This document shows, piece by piece, positions 1-7,414 of a stretch of 16,073 nt of DNA. The stretch's first letter is position 1, and the number at the start of each line of letters is the position of its first letter. Origin of the DNA: an uncultured Clostridia bacterium (lineage in GTDB: Bacteria > Bacillota > Clostridia > Christensenellales > Aristaeellaceae). Made by a program: the position numbers and the translations under genes. The notes beneath the pieces were generated by a model that ran no database searches, was not told the origin of the DNA, and saw only the letters and a list, made by a program, of their open reading frames with translations. The DNA lies in NCBI GenBank assembly GCA_934636425.1, contig CAKUAV010000065.1:1-16073 (forward strand), written 5' to 3'.

Positions 1-209
1 ACATCGTCTTTCTCTTCAAGGCGGAAAAATACGAAGGCGAGTTGATTTCCTCGGACGAGGGGCGCATGGAGTGGGTCGAATACGACCGCATCGATTCGAT
101 CGGCGCGGTGGACGATCTGAAAAAACTCATAGACATGATGAACGCGGAAAGCCCGTGCGAATTTCAGTATGTCAAAGAGTACGGCGGCTGGCGGGCGATC
201 ATACGCTGA
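1..209 (+). CDS. NUDIX hydrolase, C-terminal 68 residues (5' end outside window)
   Basis: The reading frame is open from base 3 to the TGA at 207-209 and has no start inside the window, so this is the end of a gene. The visible protein starts IVFLFKAEKYEGEL, followed by SSDEGRMEWVEYDRI. This resembles the region after the Nudix box in MutT/YvcI-type NUDIX hydrolases, where a beta strand with F-x-x-x-x-x-G-E-L is followed by an acidic E-x-x-W-V segment. Such enzymes hydrolyse nucleoside diphosphate-X substrates, often oxidised dGTP. The Nudix box itself lies upstream and cannot be checked, so the substrate is unknown. The stop lies 12 bases before the next start, and the next gene's GAGGAGGG ribosome binding site overlaps the stop codon, so the two genes are probably co-transcribed as a nucleotide house-cleaning pair. 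Confidence 0.75.
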   Translation, partial: IVFLFKAEKYEGELISSDEGRMEWVEYDRIDSIGAVDDLKKLIDMMNAESPCEFQYVKEYGGWRAIIR

Positions 210-221
210 GGAGGGACTGCG

Positions 222-557
222 ATGGAGATCAACGACTATCAGCGTCTGGCGATGACCACGCTCAATCCGGCGCTTGACAAAAGGGACGTATTGATCAACA
301 GCGTCATGGGGCTGTGCGGCGAATCGGGCGAGGCCATCGACGTGGTGAAGAAGTGGCTCGCGCAGGGGCATGAGCTGGATCGGGCGCGTCTGGCGAAGGA
401 GCTGGGCGACGTCGCGTGGTATCTGGCGGAGGCGGCCACGGCGCTGGACATTCCGCTGGAGGACATACTGCGCGCCAATCTGGACAAGCTGAAGGCGCGC
501 TATCCCGAGGGCTTCAGCGCCCGAAATTCTATCGAGCGCGCCGAGGACGATCTTTGA
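222..557 (+). CDS. MazG-like nucleotide pyrophosphohydrolase
   Basis: This is a 111-residue, all-alpha protein with the MazG/dUTPase-like metal-binding pattern: GESGEAID with Glu34 and Glu37 (E-x-x-E), and ELGDVAWYL with Glu60 and Asp63 (E-x-x-D). These residues bind Mg2+ in the family, which hydrolyses nucleoside triphosphates to monophosphate and pyrophosphate and removes non-canonical nucleotides. The length fits a single-domain MazG-like protein rather than the two-domain MazG of E. coli. The ATG at 222 has GAGGAGGG at 208-215 as a good ribosome binding site. The gene follows the NUDIX gene closely, which fits a shared role in nucleotide pool sanitation. A hairpin terminator follows at 573-622. 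The exact substrate cannot be inferred. Confidence 0.85.
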   Translation: MEINDYQRLAMTTLNPALDKRDVLINSVMGLCGESGEAIDVVKKWLAQGHELDRARLAKELGDVAWYLAEAATALDIPLEDILRANLDKLKARYPEGFSARNSIERAEDDL

Positions 558-572
558 GCCGATCATAAAACG

Positions 573-622
573 AAAAACGCCCCGCGCCGTGCGTATTGAA
601 ACGCGGCGCGGGGCGCTCTTTT
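573..622. terminator. Bidirectional rho-independent terminator between mazG-like gene and metA
   Basis: A perfect 12-bp stem is formed by CGCCCCGCGCCG (578-589) and CGGCGCGGGGCG (604-615) around a 14-base loop. On the + strand it is followed by TCTTTT (617-622). On the - strand the AAAAA at 573-577 becomes a T tract. It therefore can end both the + strand NUDIX/mazG transcript and the converging - strand metY-metA transcript, whose stop codon is only about 10 bases away. Confidence 0.9.
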
Positions 623-625
623 CGT

Positions 626-1543
626 TCAGCGTCTGGAATCCAGATCGTAGGGCGTGGTCTGATAGACGAAATAGTTCAGCCAGTTGGAATAGATCAGATT
701 GGCGTGCGCGCGCCAGGAGACGATGGGCGGCTGCGACGGATCGTCGCCGGGATAGTAGTTTTTCGGCACGGCAATGGGCTTGCCCGCCTGAACGTCGCGC
801 CTGTATTCGCGCTCGAGCGTCAGCGGGTCGTATTCCGAGTGGCCGGTGATGAATATCTGCCGCCCGTTTTCGGTGGAGACGGCGTACACGCCCGCCTCGT
901 CGGAGGAGGCGAGTATGCGCAGCGCGCTCACATTTTCAATGTCGGCGCGCTCGATCGTGGTGTGGCGCGAGTGCGGCGCCATGAACACGTCGTCAAAGCC
1001 GCGGAAGAGTATGGAGCGCTTGTATTCCACACGGTGCGGGAATACGCCGAACATCTTCTCGGGCAGAGGCCGCTTCTCAATGCCGAAATGGTGATAGAGC
1101 GCCGCCTGCGCGCCCCAGCAGATGTGGAACGTGCTGTGGACGTGCGTCTTGCTCCAGTCCATGATGCGGCGCAGCTCGTCCCAGTAGTCCACTTTCTCGA
1201 AGGGCAGGTGCTCGACCGGCGCGCCGGTGATGATCATGCCGTCGAAATTGAGGTGCGCAATGTCGCCAAAGTTCTTGTAGAAGGCGAGCATATGCTCCTC
1301 GGGCGTGTTTTTCGACTCGTGCGAGCCGACCCGCGCCAGCGTCAGCTCCACCTGAAGCGGCGTGTTGCCCAAAAGGCGCGAGAGCTGGGTCTCCGTGTCG
1401 ATCTTCGTCGGCATCAGATTGAGCAAAAGTATGTGCAGCGGCCGGATGTCCTGCGTCATGGCGCGCGTTTCGGTCATGACGAATATGTTCTCGTCGTTCA
1501 GCGTCTTTGTGGCCGGCAGCGCGTTCGGGATTTTGATGGGCAT
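626..1543 (-). CDS. metAA: MetA-family homoserine O-acetyltransferase
   Basis: This 305-residue protein is collinear with E. coli MetA. It activates homoserine by O-acylation in methionine synthesis. The catalytic residues are in the family's standard numbering: Cys142 in HICWGAQAAL, and His235 and Glu237 in TGHSEYDP. Residue 111 is Glu, in TGAPVEHLPF, where E. coli has Gly (TGAPLG). From published work on Bacillus cereus MetA, Glu111 is linked to acetyl-CoA use and Gly111 to succinyl-CoA use, so O-acetylhomoserine is the likely product even though automatic annotation often says succinyltransferase. The start is set by GGAGGAA just upstream. It lies 22 bases after metY, in the same transcript, and MetY uses this product. 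The gene is complete, and the shared terminator follows directly. Confidence 0.95.
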   Translation of the reverse strand: MPIKIPNALPATKTLNDENIFVMTETRAMTQDIRPLHILLLNLMPTKIDTETQLSRLLGNTPLQVELTLARVGSHESKNTPEEHMLAFYKNFGDIAHLNFDGMIITGAPVEHLPFEKVDYWDELRRIMDWSKTHVHSTFHICWGAQAALYHHFGIEKRPLPEKMFGVFPHRVEYKRSILFRGFDDVFMAPHSRHTTIERADIENVSALRILASSDEAGVYAVSTENGRQIFITGHSEYDPLTLEREYRRDVQAGKPIAVPKNYYPGDDPSQPPIVSWRAHANLIYSNWLNYFVYQTTPYDLDSRR

Positions 1544-1565
1544 GGGGCGTTCCTCCGATCAGTGT

Positions 1566-2849
1566 TCAGATGCGCTCGAGTGCCTGGGCGATGTCGGCGA
1601 TCAGATCGTCGCTGCTCTCCAGCCCGCAGGAGAAGCGCACCAGATCGCCCGGCACGCCCGCCGCGATCAGCTCTCTGTCGCTCATCTGGCGGTGGGTGGT
1701 GCTGGCGGGGTGCAGGCAGCAGGTGCGCGCGTCGGCGACGTGCGTCTCTATGGCGGCCAGCTTCAGATTGGCCATGAAGCGGCTGGCGGCGCCGCGCCCG
1801 CCCCTGATGCCGAAGCTGACCACGCCGCAGGTTCCATTCGGCATATACTTGGCGGCCAGCTTGTGATAGGGGCTGGATTCAAGGCCGGCGTAGTTCACCC
1901 AGCCGATCTTTTCGTGGCTCTCGAGGAAGCGGGCGACGGCGAGCGCGTTCTCGCAGTGCCGCGCCATGCGCACGTGCAGGCTCTCAAGGCCGAGGTTGAG
2001 CAGAAATGCGCTCTGCGGCGCGGGCGTGGAGCCGAAATCGCGCATGAGCTGCGCCGTGGCCTTGGTGATGTACGCGCCGCCCCGGCCGAACTTTTCGGCG
2101 TAGGTGATGCCGTGATAGCTGTCGTCGGGCGTACACAGGCCGGGGAACTTTTCGGCGTGCGCCAGCCAGTCAAATTTGCCCGAATCGACGATGCAGCCGC
2201 CCAGGGCCGCGCCGTGGCCGTCCATGTACTTTGTGGTGGAGTGGGTCACGATGTCCGCGCCCCACTCGAACGGGCGGCAGTTGACCGGCGTGGCGAACGT
2301 GTTGTCCACAATCAGCGGCACGCCGTGCGCATGGGCGGCCTTGGCGAAGCGCTCTATGTCCAGCACGGTCAGCGAGGGATTTGAGATCGTCTCGCCGAAA
2401 ACGGCCTTTGTGTTGGGTCTGAAGGCGGCCTCCAGCTCCTCGTCGGTGCAGTCGGGGGCGACGAATGTGAAGTCGACGCCCATCTTCTTCATCGTCACGG
2501 CGAAGAGATTGTATGTGCCGCCGTAGATCGCCGAGCAGGATACGACGTGATCGCCGCAGTTGGCGATGTTGAACACGGCGTAGAAGTTCGCGGCCTGTCC
2601 GGAGGCGGTCAGCATGGCGGCGGAACCGCCCTCCATGTCGCAGATCTTGGCCGCGACGTGATCGCAGGTCGGATTTTGCAGGCGGGAGTAGAAATAGCCC
2701 GAGGCCTCCAGATCGAACAGCTGGCCCATGGCCTCGCCGGTGGCGTATTTGAACGTCGTGCTCTGGATGATGGGGATCTGGCGCGGCTGGCCGTTTTCGG
2801 GCGCATAGCCGCTCTGGACGCACTTGGTTTCGATTCTGTAATCGCTCAT
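1566..2849 (-). CDS. metY: O-acetylhomoserine sulfhydrylase (aminocarboxypropyltransferase)
   Basis: This is a 427-residue Cys/Met-metabolism PLP enzyme (fold type I). It makes homocysteine from O-acetylhomoserine and sulfide, by-passing cystathionine. The PLP lysine is Lys207 in THSTTKYMDGHG, with Asp182 in IVDNTFATP, and the YSRLQNPT motif near residue 54 is typical of the family. A length near 430 and the insert around residues 230-265 (FPGLCTPDDSYHG) fit MetY rather than the shorter (about 380-residue) cystathionine gamma-synthase or lyase. The start ATG at 2849 has GGGAGGG about 9 bases upstream. The gene is first in the operon, downstream of a T-box leader, and is followed by the MetA-type acetyltransferase, so substrate supply and use are coupled. 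Confidence 0.95.
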   Translation of the reverse strand: MSDYRIETKCVQSGYAPENGQPRQIPIIQSTTFKYATGEAMGQLFDLEASGYFYSRLQNPTCDHVAAKICDMEGGSAAMLTASGQAANFYAVFNIANCGDHVVSCSAIYGGTYNLFAVTMKKMGVDFTFVAPDCTDEELEAAFRPNTKAVFGETISNPSLTVLDIERFAKAAHAHGVPLIVDNTFATPVNCRPFEWGADIVTHSTTKYMDGHGAALGGCIVDSGKFDWLAHAEKFPGLCTPDDSYHGITYAEKFGRGGAYITKATAQLMRDFGSTPAPQSAFLLNLGLESLHVRMARHCENALAVARFLESHEKIGWVNYAGLESSPYHKLAAKYMPNGTCGVVSFGIRGGRGAASRFMANLKLAAIETHVADARTCCLHPASTTHRQMSDRELIAAGVPGDLVRFSCGLESSDDLIADIAQALERI

Positions 2850-2893
2850 GATGATGCCCTCCCTGTCGTGTCATGGCCGTTTGCGGGGAAAAC

Positions 2894-2934
2894 AAAAAGC
2901 CCGCCTCAAAGATTTGCTTTCTTTGAGACGGGCT
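2894..2934 (-). terminator. T-box regulated intrinsic terminator (attenuator) before metY
   Basis: On the - strand a 15-bp stem forms between 2934-2920 (AGCCCGTCTCAAAGA) and 2912-2898 (TCTTTGAGGCGGGCT), with one G-T pair, a 7-base loop, and a TTTTTG run at the end. It sits between the T-box sequence and the metY start, as an attenuator should. Confidence 0.93.
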
Positions 2935-3161
2935 GTTCACCCGCGGTACCACTCAAATTGCGTTTCTCAAAAAACGCCCCTCATCAGGCTCTATCAAGCC
3001 CTTGTGCTTTCACGCAGCCATACGGAAGACCCTAAGCGCGCGCCTCAGACCTTCAGCTCGGAAGCCATAGACCCTTGAAAACATCCGCTGCCGCCTCGCA
3101 CCGCCCGCCGGCTCTCTGAAAGCGTCCGTTCTCGATCCTCTTCGTCATTGCTTTTGAAATT
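2894..3161 (-). promoter_or_regulatory. T-box leader of the metY-metA operon, probable methionine (ATG) specificity
   Basis: Read on the - strand, the leader has the T-box layout in order. CAATGACGAAGAGG opens stem I. AGAGAG...GGTG (about 3117-3099) forms the distal loop. A candidate specifier ATG lies at 3084-3082, just after AGCG. The conserved TGGTACCGCGGG lies at 2951-2940. An intrinsic terminator closes it. The 3' part can fold two ways: CTCAAA (2927-2922) can pair with TTTGAG (2957-2952) to form the antiterminator around the T-box bulge, or act as part of the terminator stem. Uncharged tRNA binding would favour antitermination and switch on metY-metA when methionine is scarce. The ATG assignment rests on position and gene context and is less sure than the T-box call itself. 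Confidence 0.92.
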
Positions 3162-3167
3162 TTCTCT

Positions 3168-3196
3168 ATAATACATGGATTGCCGACGAATGTCAA
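3168..3196 (-). promoter_or_regulatory. Sigma-A promoter of the metY-metA operon
   Basis: On the - strand, TTGACA (3196-3191) and TATTAT (3173-3168) are separated by exactly 17 bases. This is a near-consensus housekeeping promoter. The start of transcription would fall near 3161, right at the 5' end of the T-box leader. Confidence 0.88.
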
Positions 3197-3277
3197 GAGG
3201 GAAAAGGCCATTTTCGTTCGTTAAAATATGCCGCGCGCCCCAATGTCGGAAAAAACGTGTTAATCGCGCCGAAACGC

Positions 3278-3306
3278 TGGAAAAGTGAACAAAATCGGCG
3301 TATAAT
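3278..3306 (+). promoter_or_regulatory. Candidate sigma-A promoter for the DUF1653-DUF2207 pair
   Basis: A perfect TATAAT at 3301-3306 is preceded, after a 17-base spacer, by TGGAAA (3278-3283), a 4-of-6 match to TTGACA. The predicted transcript start near 3313 gives a short leader that holds the AGGGAGG site used by the start at 3339. It also argues against the in-frame ATG at 3309. Confidence 0.6.
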
Positions 3307-3338
3307 GAATGTCAGGAATTTGTCAGGGAGGGCGCGGC

Positions 3339-3575
3339 ATGATGGAGAGGGAAATTCTGCCCGGGCGGCGATATCGCCATTTCAAAAACAGGCTCTACGA
3401 GGTGATCGCCATTGCGGCGCACTCCGAGACGGGCGAAAGGCTGGTCGTCTATCGGGCGCTGTACGGCGACGGCGGCGTGTATGCGCGCCCCTACGATATG
3501 TTCGCCGGGCCGGTCGATCGTGAAAAATATCCGTCGGTCGCACAGACATGGCGGTTTGAACTGGTGGAGGATTGA
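3339..3575 (+). CDS. DUF1653 domain protein
   Basis: This 78-residue soluble protein is almost entirely one DUF1653 domain. GRRYRHFKNRLYEV (residues 9-22) is followed by HSETGERLVVYRALYG (28-43), VYARPYDMF (47-55) and a closing W-R-F-E. These aromatic and basic positions define the family, a small SH3-like beta domain whose biochemical role is not known. The ATG at 3339 is chosen because AGGGAGG lies 7 bases before it and because an upstream in-frame ATG at 3309 sits at the likely promoter. The stop is 4 bases before the start of the DUF2207 gene, whose ribosome binding site lies in this gene's end, so translation of the two is probably coupled. Confidence 0.88.
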   Translation: MMEREILPGRRYRHFKNRLYEVIAIAAHSETGERLVVYRALYGDGGVYARPYDMFAGPVDREKYPSVAQTWRFELVED

Positions 3576-3579
3576 GGGG

Positions 3580-5133
3580 ATGACGATCAAAAGTGTGAAG
3601 GCGTGGGTGCTGGCGGTTCTGCTCATGCTGCTGTGCGGTCTGACGGCGGGCGCTGAGGAAGCTGTGGACTATGAAATCAGCAATTACGCCATGTATATCG
3701 ATGTGCGCGCAGACGGCAGCGCCCGCATCCGCGAGGAAATCATTTACAGCTGTCCCCGCGCCTACGAGGGCTATGCGTTCTTTGTGGACAATGCCGATGA
3801 GCCGGAGAACGTCGAGGCCTGGGCGGACGGCGAGCTGCTGGATCGCGAGGCGCGGACGCTGACGGCCGACGAAAAGGGCTGGCTCATCACGCTGAATGCG
3901 CCGGGCGACAACGACTGGCGCACATTTGCCTGCGCCTATACGCTGAGCGACTATGCCGTTCGCCATGACGACACGGGCATGATCGACCGCGCGCTCATCT
4001 CCGCCAATCACGCGGTGCTCTATCAGAACGCCACTCTCATCGTGACGCTCCCCGAGGAAAACGGCGAGATACTGGTCTATCCGCGCGATTATGCCGGCGA
4101 TGTGCGCACGCAGTACAACGTCATATCGTTCGGCCCGACCGATCTGGCGGCAGGCGCGGGCGTTTCGGCGCAGCTGCTCTTCCCGGCGCAGTGGCTGGGG
4201 GAGGCCGCGTCGACCGGCAGGCGCGTGCGCGCGGACGTCGTTTCCGAAAAGACGCGCATTCAGGAGGAAGAGACCAGAAACACAAACGCGGTCAGGCTGA
4301 TCAAGCGCGCGCTGGGCGCGGCGTATCTGATCATATTCGCGCTGCTGCTGGCCTGGGAGATCAAAAAGTACGGCGTGACGGCCAGAAAGCTCCCCGCGCC
4401 CGACTGGACGCTGCTGGATCGCTATCCGGCGGCGATGGCCGGCTTTGTCGTGGGGGAGGCCGCCGACAGCGATGTGCTGGTCGGCTCTCTGGCCGATATG
4501 GCGGCGCGGGGCAATGTGCGCATCGACGAGGACGAATCGGGCGCGCTGATCCTGACGCGCGTGGGCAAAAACGCGCTGTCCGCCTCCGATAAGGCCGCGC
4601 TCGCCTATGCCTTCGACGGGCAGGAGACAGTCAATCCCGCCTCGCTCGCACAGAAGAGCTATGACAAGGCGCGCCGCAAGGAGGATCAGCTCCGCGCCTA
4701 TGGCGACGCACTGGCGCGCGAGGCTGAAAAGGCGCATATCAGGCGGCGCAATGAGGGCGAATTGATCGGCATAAGCACGGCCAGCCTGTTCTGCGGCATG
4801 ACGCTGACAATCGTCATGCTCATGTGGGGCGGCATGATGATATTCGAGGGCGCGATTGTGTCGGTCGGCATGTTCGTCATGATGAAGCAGTACAACCGCG
4901 TGCGCCATCTGACCGACGCGGGCGAGGCGCTCAAGGCGGCGGCGATCGGGCTGTGCGCAAAGACCGACGAGGCGAAAGCGGCGCGTGCGAACCATATATC
5001 AGCCGCCGCGTCGCTGGGCGCGCTCGCCGACGACGCGGAAGCGGATGCGCAGAAGCTGGACAGGCTTTCTCAAATTCTGCGCGGCGTTCATGTGGGCAAC
5101 GCGAGCATGCGCAGAAAGCGCGTCAGGAAATAA
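3580..5133 (+). CDS. DUF2207 domain membrane protein
   Basis: This 517-residue protein has a signal peptide (residues 1-25: charged start, then a leucine-rich stretch, cleavage likely after TAGA). An exported beta-rich DUF2207 domain follows (about 30-205, beginning YEISNYAMYIDVRADG). A transmembrane helix lies near 244-262 (AAYLIIFALLLAWEI), then a cytosolic part (265-395), a hydrophobic pair near 396-434, and a charged, alanine-rich helical tail ending in RRKRVRK. This matches the layout of DUF2207/YciQ-like predicted membrane proteins, whose function is unknown. The start at 3580 is preferred over an upstream in-frame ATG because it creates the signal peptide and has GGAGG and GAGGGG just before it. 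The Gly-Ser-rich tail that ends many DUF2207 proteins is absent. A strong terminator follows. Confidence 0.85.
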   Translation: MTIKSVKAWVLAVLLMLLCGLTAGAEEAVDYEISNYAMYIDVRADGSARIREEIIYSCPRAYEGYAFFVDNADEPENVEAWADGELLDREARTLTADEKGWLITLNAPGDNDWRTFACAYTLSDYAVRHDDTGMIDRALISANHAVLYQNATLIVTLPEENGEILVYPRDYAGDVRTQYNVISFGPTDLAAGAGVSAQLLFPAQWLGEAASTGRRVRADVVSEKTRIQEEETRNTNAVRLIKRALGAAYLIIFALLLAWEIKKYGVTARKLPAPDWTLLDRYPAAMAGFVVGEAADSDVLVGSLADMAARGNVRIDEDESGALILTRVGKNALSASDKAALAYAFDGQETVNPASLAQKSYDKARRKEDQLRAYGDALAREAEKAHIRRRNEGELIGISTASLFCGMTLTIVMLMWGGMMIFEGAIVSVGMFVMMKQYNRVRHLTDAGEALKAAAIGLCAKTDEAKAARANHISAAASLGALADDAEADAQKLDRLSQILRGVHVGNASMRRKRVRK

Positions 5134-5150
5134 CCGAATGCCTCAAAGGA

Positions 5151-5190
5151 GCCGTTGCGGAAGATTCAAACCCGCAGCGGCCTTTTTTTT
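5151..5190 (+). terminator. Rho-independent terminator after the DUF2207 gene
   Basis: The stem GCCGTTGCGG (5151-5160) pairs with CCGCAGCGGC (5172-5181) with one G-T pair and an 11-base loop. It is followed by eight T (5183-5190). It starts 17 bases after the DUF2207 stop codon. Confidence 0.93.
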
Positions 5191-5763
5191 GCAAACCGAG
5201 ACGCAAGCCGCCCAACGAATGCGCCGCAGATAAGCGGCATAATCTGAAGGCAAAAGCTGGGAATACGGCGCTGAGCATTTGCATTTTGTTTTCACGAAAG
5301 GCTGCTGGGCGATCCTTTGACGGCTCGAATCGGGATTGCGTGGAACGGCGTTTTTCCTTCGATGTCAATCTTTGCGCGGCGAAAACGCGCCGAGCGGGGG
5401 AGAAGAGGCGCGCCGTAATTTGCTGTGAAGAACGCCTATATGCTCAGTAAACCTGAAAATATGCCAAAATACCGCATGAACGATGCAATATATACACGAA
5501 ACGCGCATAAGAGGCAATATTCGCAAAAGCGTTACACCGGCACTGAAAATGTGCTGGAATCGTCGCAGAAACAATAATGTGATGGCGTTGATTTCAATGT
5601 GGTCTCTCGGGTTCTGCCGACGCTGAACGATGCGACTCTGCTGAAGGACGCGGCGCGGGAGACTCGCCGGCGCAGACTGCCGTGTCAGATCCGCGCGTTT
5701 CGGACGGCTGCCGCGCTGATTGGCGGCGAACTGGGCGCACTCAGAAAGCGCGTTTCGCCGTCC
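5191..5763. other. Long stretch without a convincing gene, partly AT-rich
   Basis: About 570 bases lie between the DUF2207 terminator and the truncated acetyltransferase. The part from about 5440 to 5600 is clearly richer in A and T than its surroundings. No open frame has both a ribosome binding site and a recognisable protein. A GTG-started + strand frame from 5599 and a - strand frame at 5365-5574 are open but match no family I know. The stretch could hold the decayed remains of genes or an insertion that cut off the acetyltransferase. I see no terminal repeats or transposase here. Confidence 0.5.
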
Positions 5764-6141
5764 TTAAAAGACCACGCCGCGGCGCTCGCTGCCCGGCATG
5801 GGGTGCATCGGCGTGACGATCGTGACGTTCGGAGCGAAGCTGCAATGATCGCCAATGGTCACGCGCGCGTCGTCCTGCACGGCGAAGCTGAAGTTCATAA
5901 AGCAGCCCTCGCCCGCGCGGGTGTGGCAGCCGTAGTGAAAGTGAATCGGCCCGAGCATCCATGTGCCCTCGCCGATGCCGTCCAGCAGCTCGTGCAGCAC
6001 GCGGCTGCGCTCCTCCGGCTGATCTTCATAGAGGTTGTTGTAATCCTGACTGAGCCGATGCGCCTTTTCCTTCTTTTCAATCAGCTCGGGCGCCTCCGAG
6101 GCGAAGAACTGCCCATTGAAAATGCATTCCTCTTCCGTCAT
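5764..6141 (-). pseudogene. Maltose/galactoside O-acetyltransferase, C-terminally truncated
   Basis: The 125 residues match the first two thirds of the LacA/Maa family (normally about 180-200 residues). The N-terminal Mac domain is FNGQFFASEAPELIEKKEKA (residues 8-27), and LHELLDGIGEG, the left-handed beta-helix start (HFHYGCHTRAGEGCFMN) and TIGDHCSFAPNVTIVTPMHP follow. The last segment holds the catalytic histidine (His112 in MHP). The frame then stops soon after SERRGVV, where family members continue with the remaining hexapeptide coils, including a segment like ITIGDNVWIG. None of the three - strand frames downstream resumes that pattern, so this looks like a deletion or insertion, not a simple frameshift. 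The missing coils complete the acetyl-CoA site and the trimer, so the product is probably inactive. The ribosome binding site is weak. Confidence 0.75.
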
Positions 6142-6184
6142 GGCTCTATTGTATCACCATACGCGCCCGCGCGGAAAGCGCATT

Positions 6185-6222
6185 ATAAAAGCAGCCGTCC
6201 CATCGCGCGATGAGGCGGCTGC
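6185..6222 (-). terminator. Terminator of the hslO-to-zinc-ribbon operon
   Basis: On the - strand, GCAGCCG (6222-6216) pairs with CGGCTGC (6197-6191). An inner CATCGCGCGATG palindrome extends the stem, and TTTT then AT-rich sequence follows. It begins about 10 bases after the stop codon of the zinc-ribbon gene. Confidence 0.75.
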
Positions 6223-6231
6223 GCGGCGCAT

Positions 6232-7383
6232 TCAGGAAACGCTGTAGGAAGCCGTGGCGATTTCACTGGATTGACCGTTTTCAATGGCGACGGCCTTGAG
6301 CGTGTACGAGCCGGAATAGAGCGTGATTGCGCCGCTGTAGAGCGGAGACGCTTCGGTCGGGTCGCTGCCGTCCACTGTGAAATGGATGGCGGCGTTCTCG
6401 GCGGCGGAAATCGTGATCTTGACCGTGCCGGTAAACTGGCCGCCTTCGGGCGACAGCACGGGCGGCTGAACCGCGGCGGGCGCGCTGTCCTGCGCGGGGG
6501 CGACATAGCCGCTCTGATGCTCGGCGCGATAGGCGATCAGCGCGTTGTATGTGTCGGTTTTGCCCTCCTTGATGAGCAGCGCCATCAGATTGTCATAGGG
6601 ATCGTCCGCATCGGGATAGTTTTCGATGAGGTACATATAGGTCTGCTCGGCGCGTTCATAGGCGCGGCAGGCCTCAAAATCGCCGGCGATCTTCAGCACA
6701 AAGGCGTAATCGTCGGGCCTGAGCCGGAAGGCGTTGTAGTAGGACTCGGCGGCGTCGGCCGCGTTGCCCTGCTCGAGCTGCCAGTCGGCCAGATAGACGT
6801 AGTCGTCCGCGTCCGCGGACACGCCGTAATAGGCGCGCAGGCGGCTGCCCGTCGATGTGTAGAACATAAACGCATACAGCGCGACGCACAGAAGCAGAAT
6901 CGTGACGATCGATATGACCGCCGTGATCACGCGGCCGCGGTGGGAGGCTTCCTCCTCGTCCTCTTCGTCGTCGTAATCCTCATCGTCCTCCGCGCCATAG
7001 AAGGGATCCTCGGCCTTTTTGCGCGCCAGCTCGCGGCGCTCCTCTTCGGCCTCGCGCCGTGCGGCCTCGCGGCGGCGCTTCAGCTCTTCCTCCTCCTTCT
7101 CGTCGTCAAAGAGGAACACGGGCGCGCGCTTGGGCGCGGTGTTCTCGTCTATGGAGACGGGATGGGCGGCCTGCGCGGCGTTGTCGTAGATCGTGGGCAT
7201 GCGCCGCGGCTGATAGGGGTTGTCGGAGAGCGGCTGCGCGGTCGAGACGGCCCTGGGCGCTTCGGGCGCAGGGGGCTGCTTTATCACGGCTTCCGGCGCG
7301 GGAGCGGTCGTCAGCTTTGCGCCGCAATAGGAACAATATCTGGCGTTCGGGCTGTTTTCCTCGCCACAGGCGCTGCATTTCAT
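6232..7383 (-). CDS. Zinc-ribbon membrane protein with TPR and chitobiase-type C-terminal domain
   Basis: This 383-residue protein is built of distinct parts. A zinc ribbon comes first (CSAC...CSYC, Cys3, Cys6, Cys17, Cys20), then a proline-rich linker (about 25-90). A charged helix follows (EEEELKRRREAARREAEEER, about 96-120), with an acidic patch at 131-146. One transmembrane helix lies at about 152-174, then TPR-like helices (about 195-275). A chitobiase/hexosaminidase C-terminal-type beta sandwich (about 308-381) carries the hallmark HFTVDGSDPTEASPLYSG. The zinc ribbon should be cytosolic, and the TPR and beta domain outside. The start has AGGAGGA 7 bases upstream. It is the last gene of the hslO operon, 31 bases after the HEAT-like gene. 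The function is unknown; the layout suggests an anchored scaffold or sensor at the cell surface. Confidence 0.82.
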   Translation of the reverse strand: MKCSACGEENSPNARYCSYCGAKLTTAPAPEAVIKQPPAPEAPRAVSTAQPLSDNPYQPRRMPTIYDNAAQAAHPVSIDENTAPKRAPVFLFDDEKEEEELKRRREAARREAEEERRELARKKAEDPFYGAEDDEDYDDEEDEEEASHRGRVITAVISIVTILLLCVALYAFMFYTSTGSRLRAYYGVSADADDYVYLADWQLEQGNAADAAESYYNAFRLRPDDYAFVLKIAGDFEACRAYERAEQTYMYLIENYPDADDPYDNLMALLIKEGKTDTYNALIAYRAEHQSGYVAPAQDSAPAAVQPPVLSPEGGQFTGTVKITISAAENAAIHFTVDGSDPTEASPLYSGAITLYSGSYTLKAVAIENGQSSEIATASYSVS

Positions 7384-7414
7384 GGTTCATTCCTCCTGGC
7401 GTTCGAGAAAGGCG

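Noticed and set aside
3382..4995. 537-codon - strand open frame
   Set aside because: It is antisense to the DUF2207 gene, Arg/His-rich and without family resemblance.
5365..5574. - strand frame of 69 codons in the AT-rich gap
   Set aside because: No ribosome binding site and a Cys/Phe/His-rich sequence unlike a known family.
5599..6213. + strand frame of 204 codons starting at GTG
   Set aside because: Its second half is antisense to the acetyltransferase remnant; the first 50 codons match no family I know and no ribosome binding site is seen.
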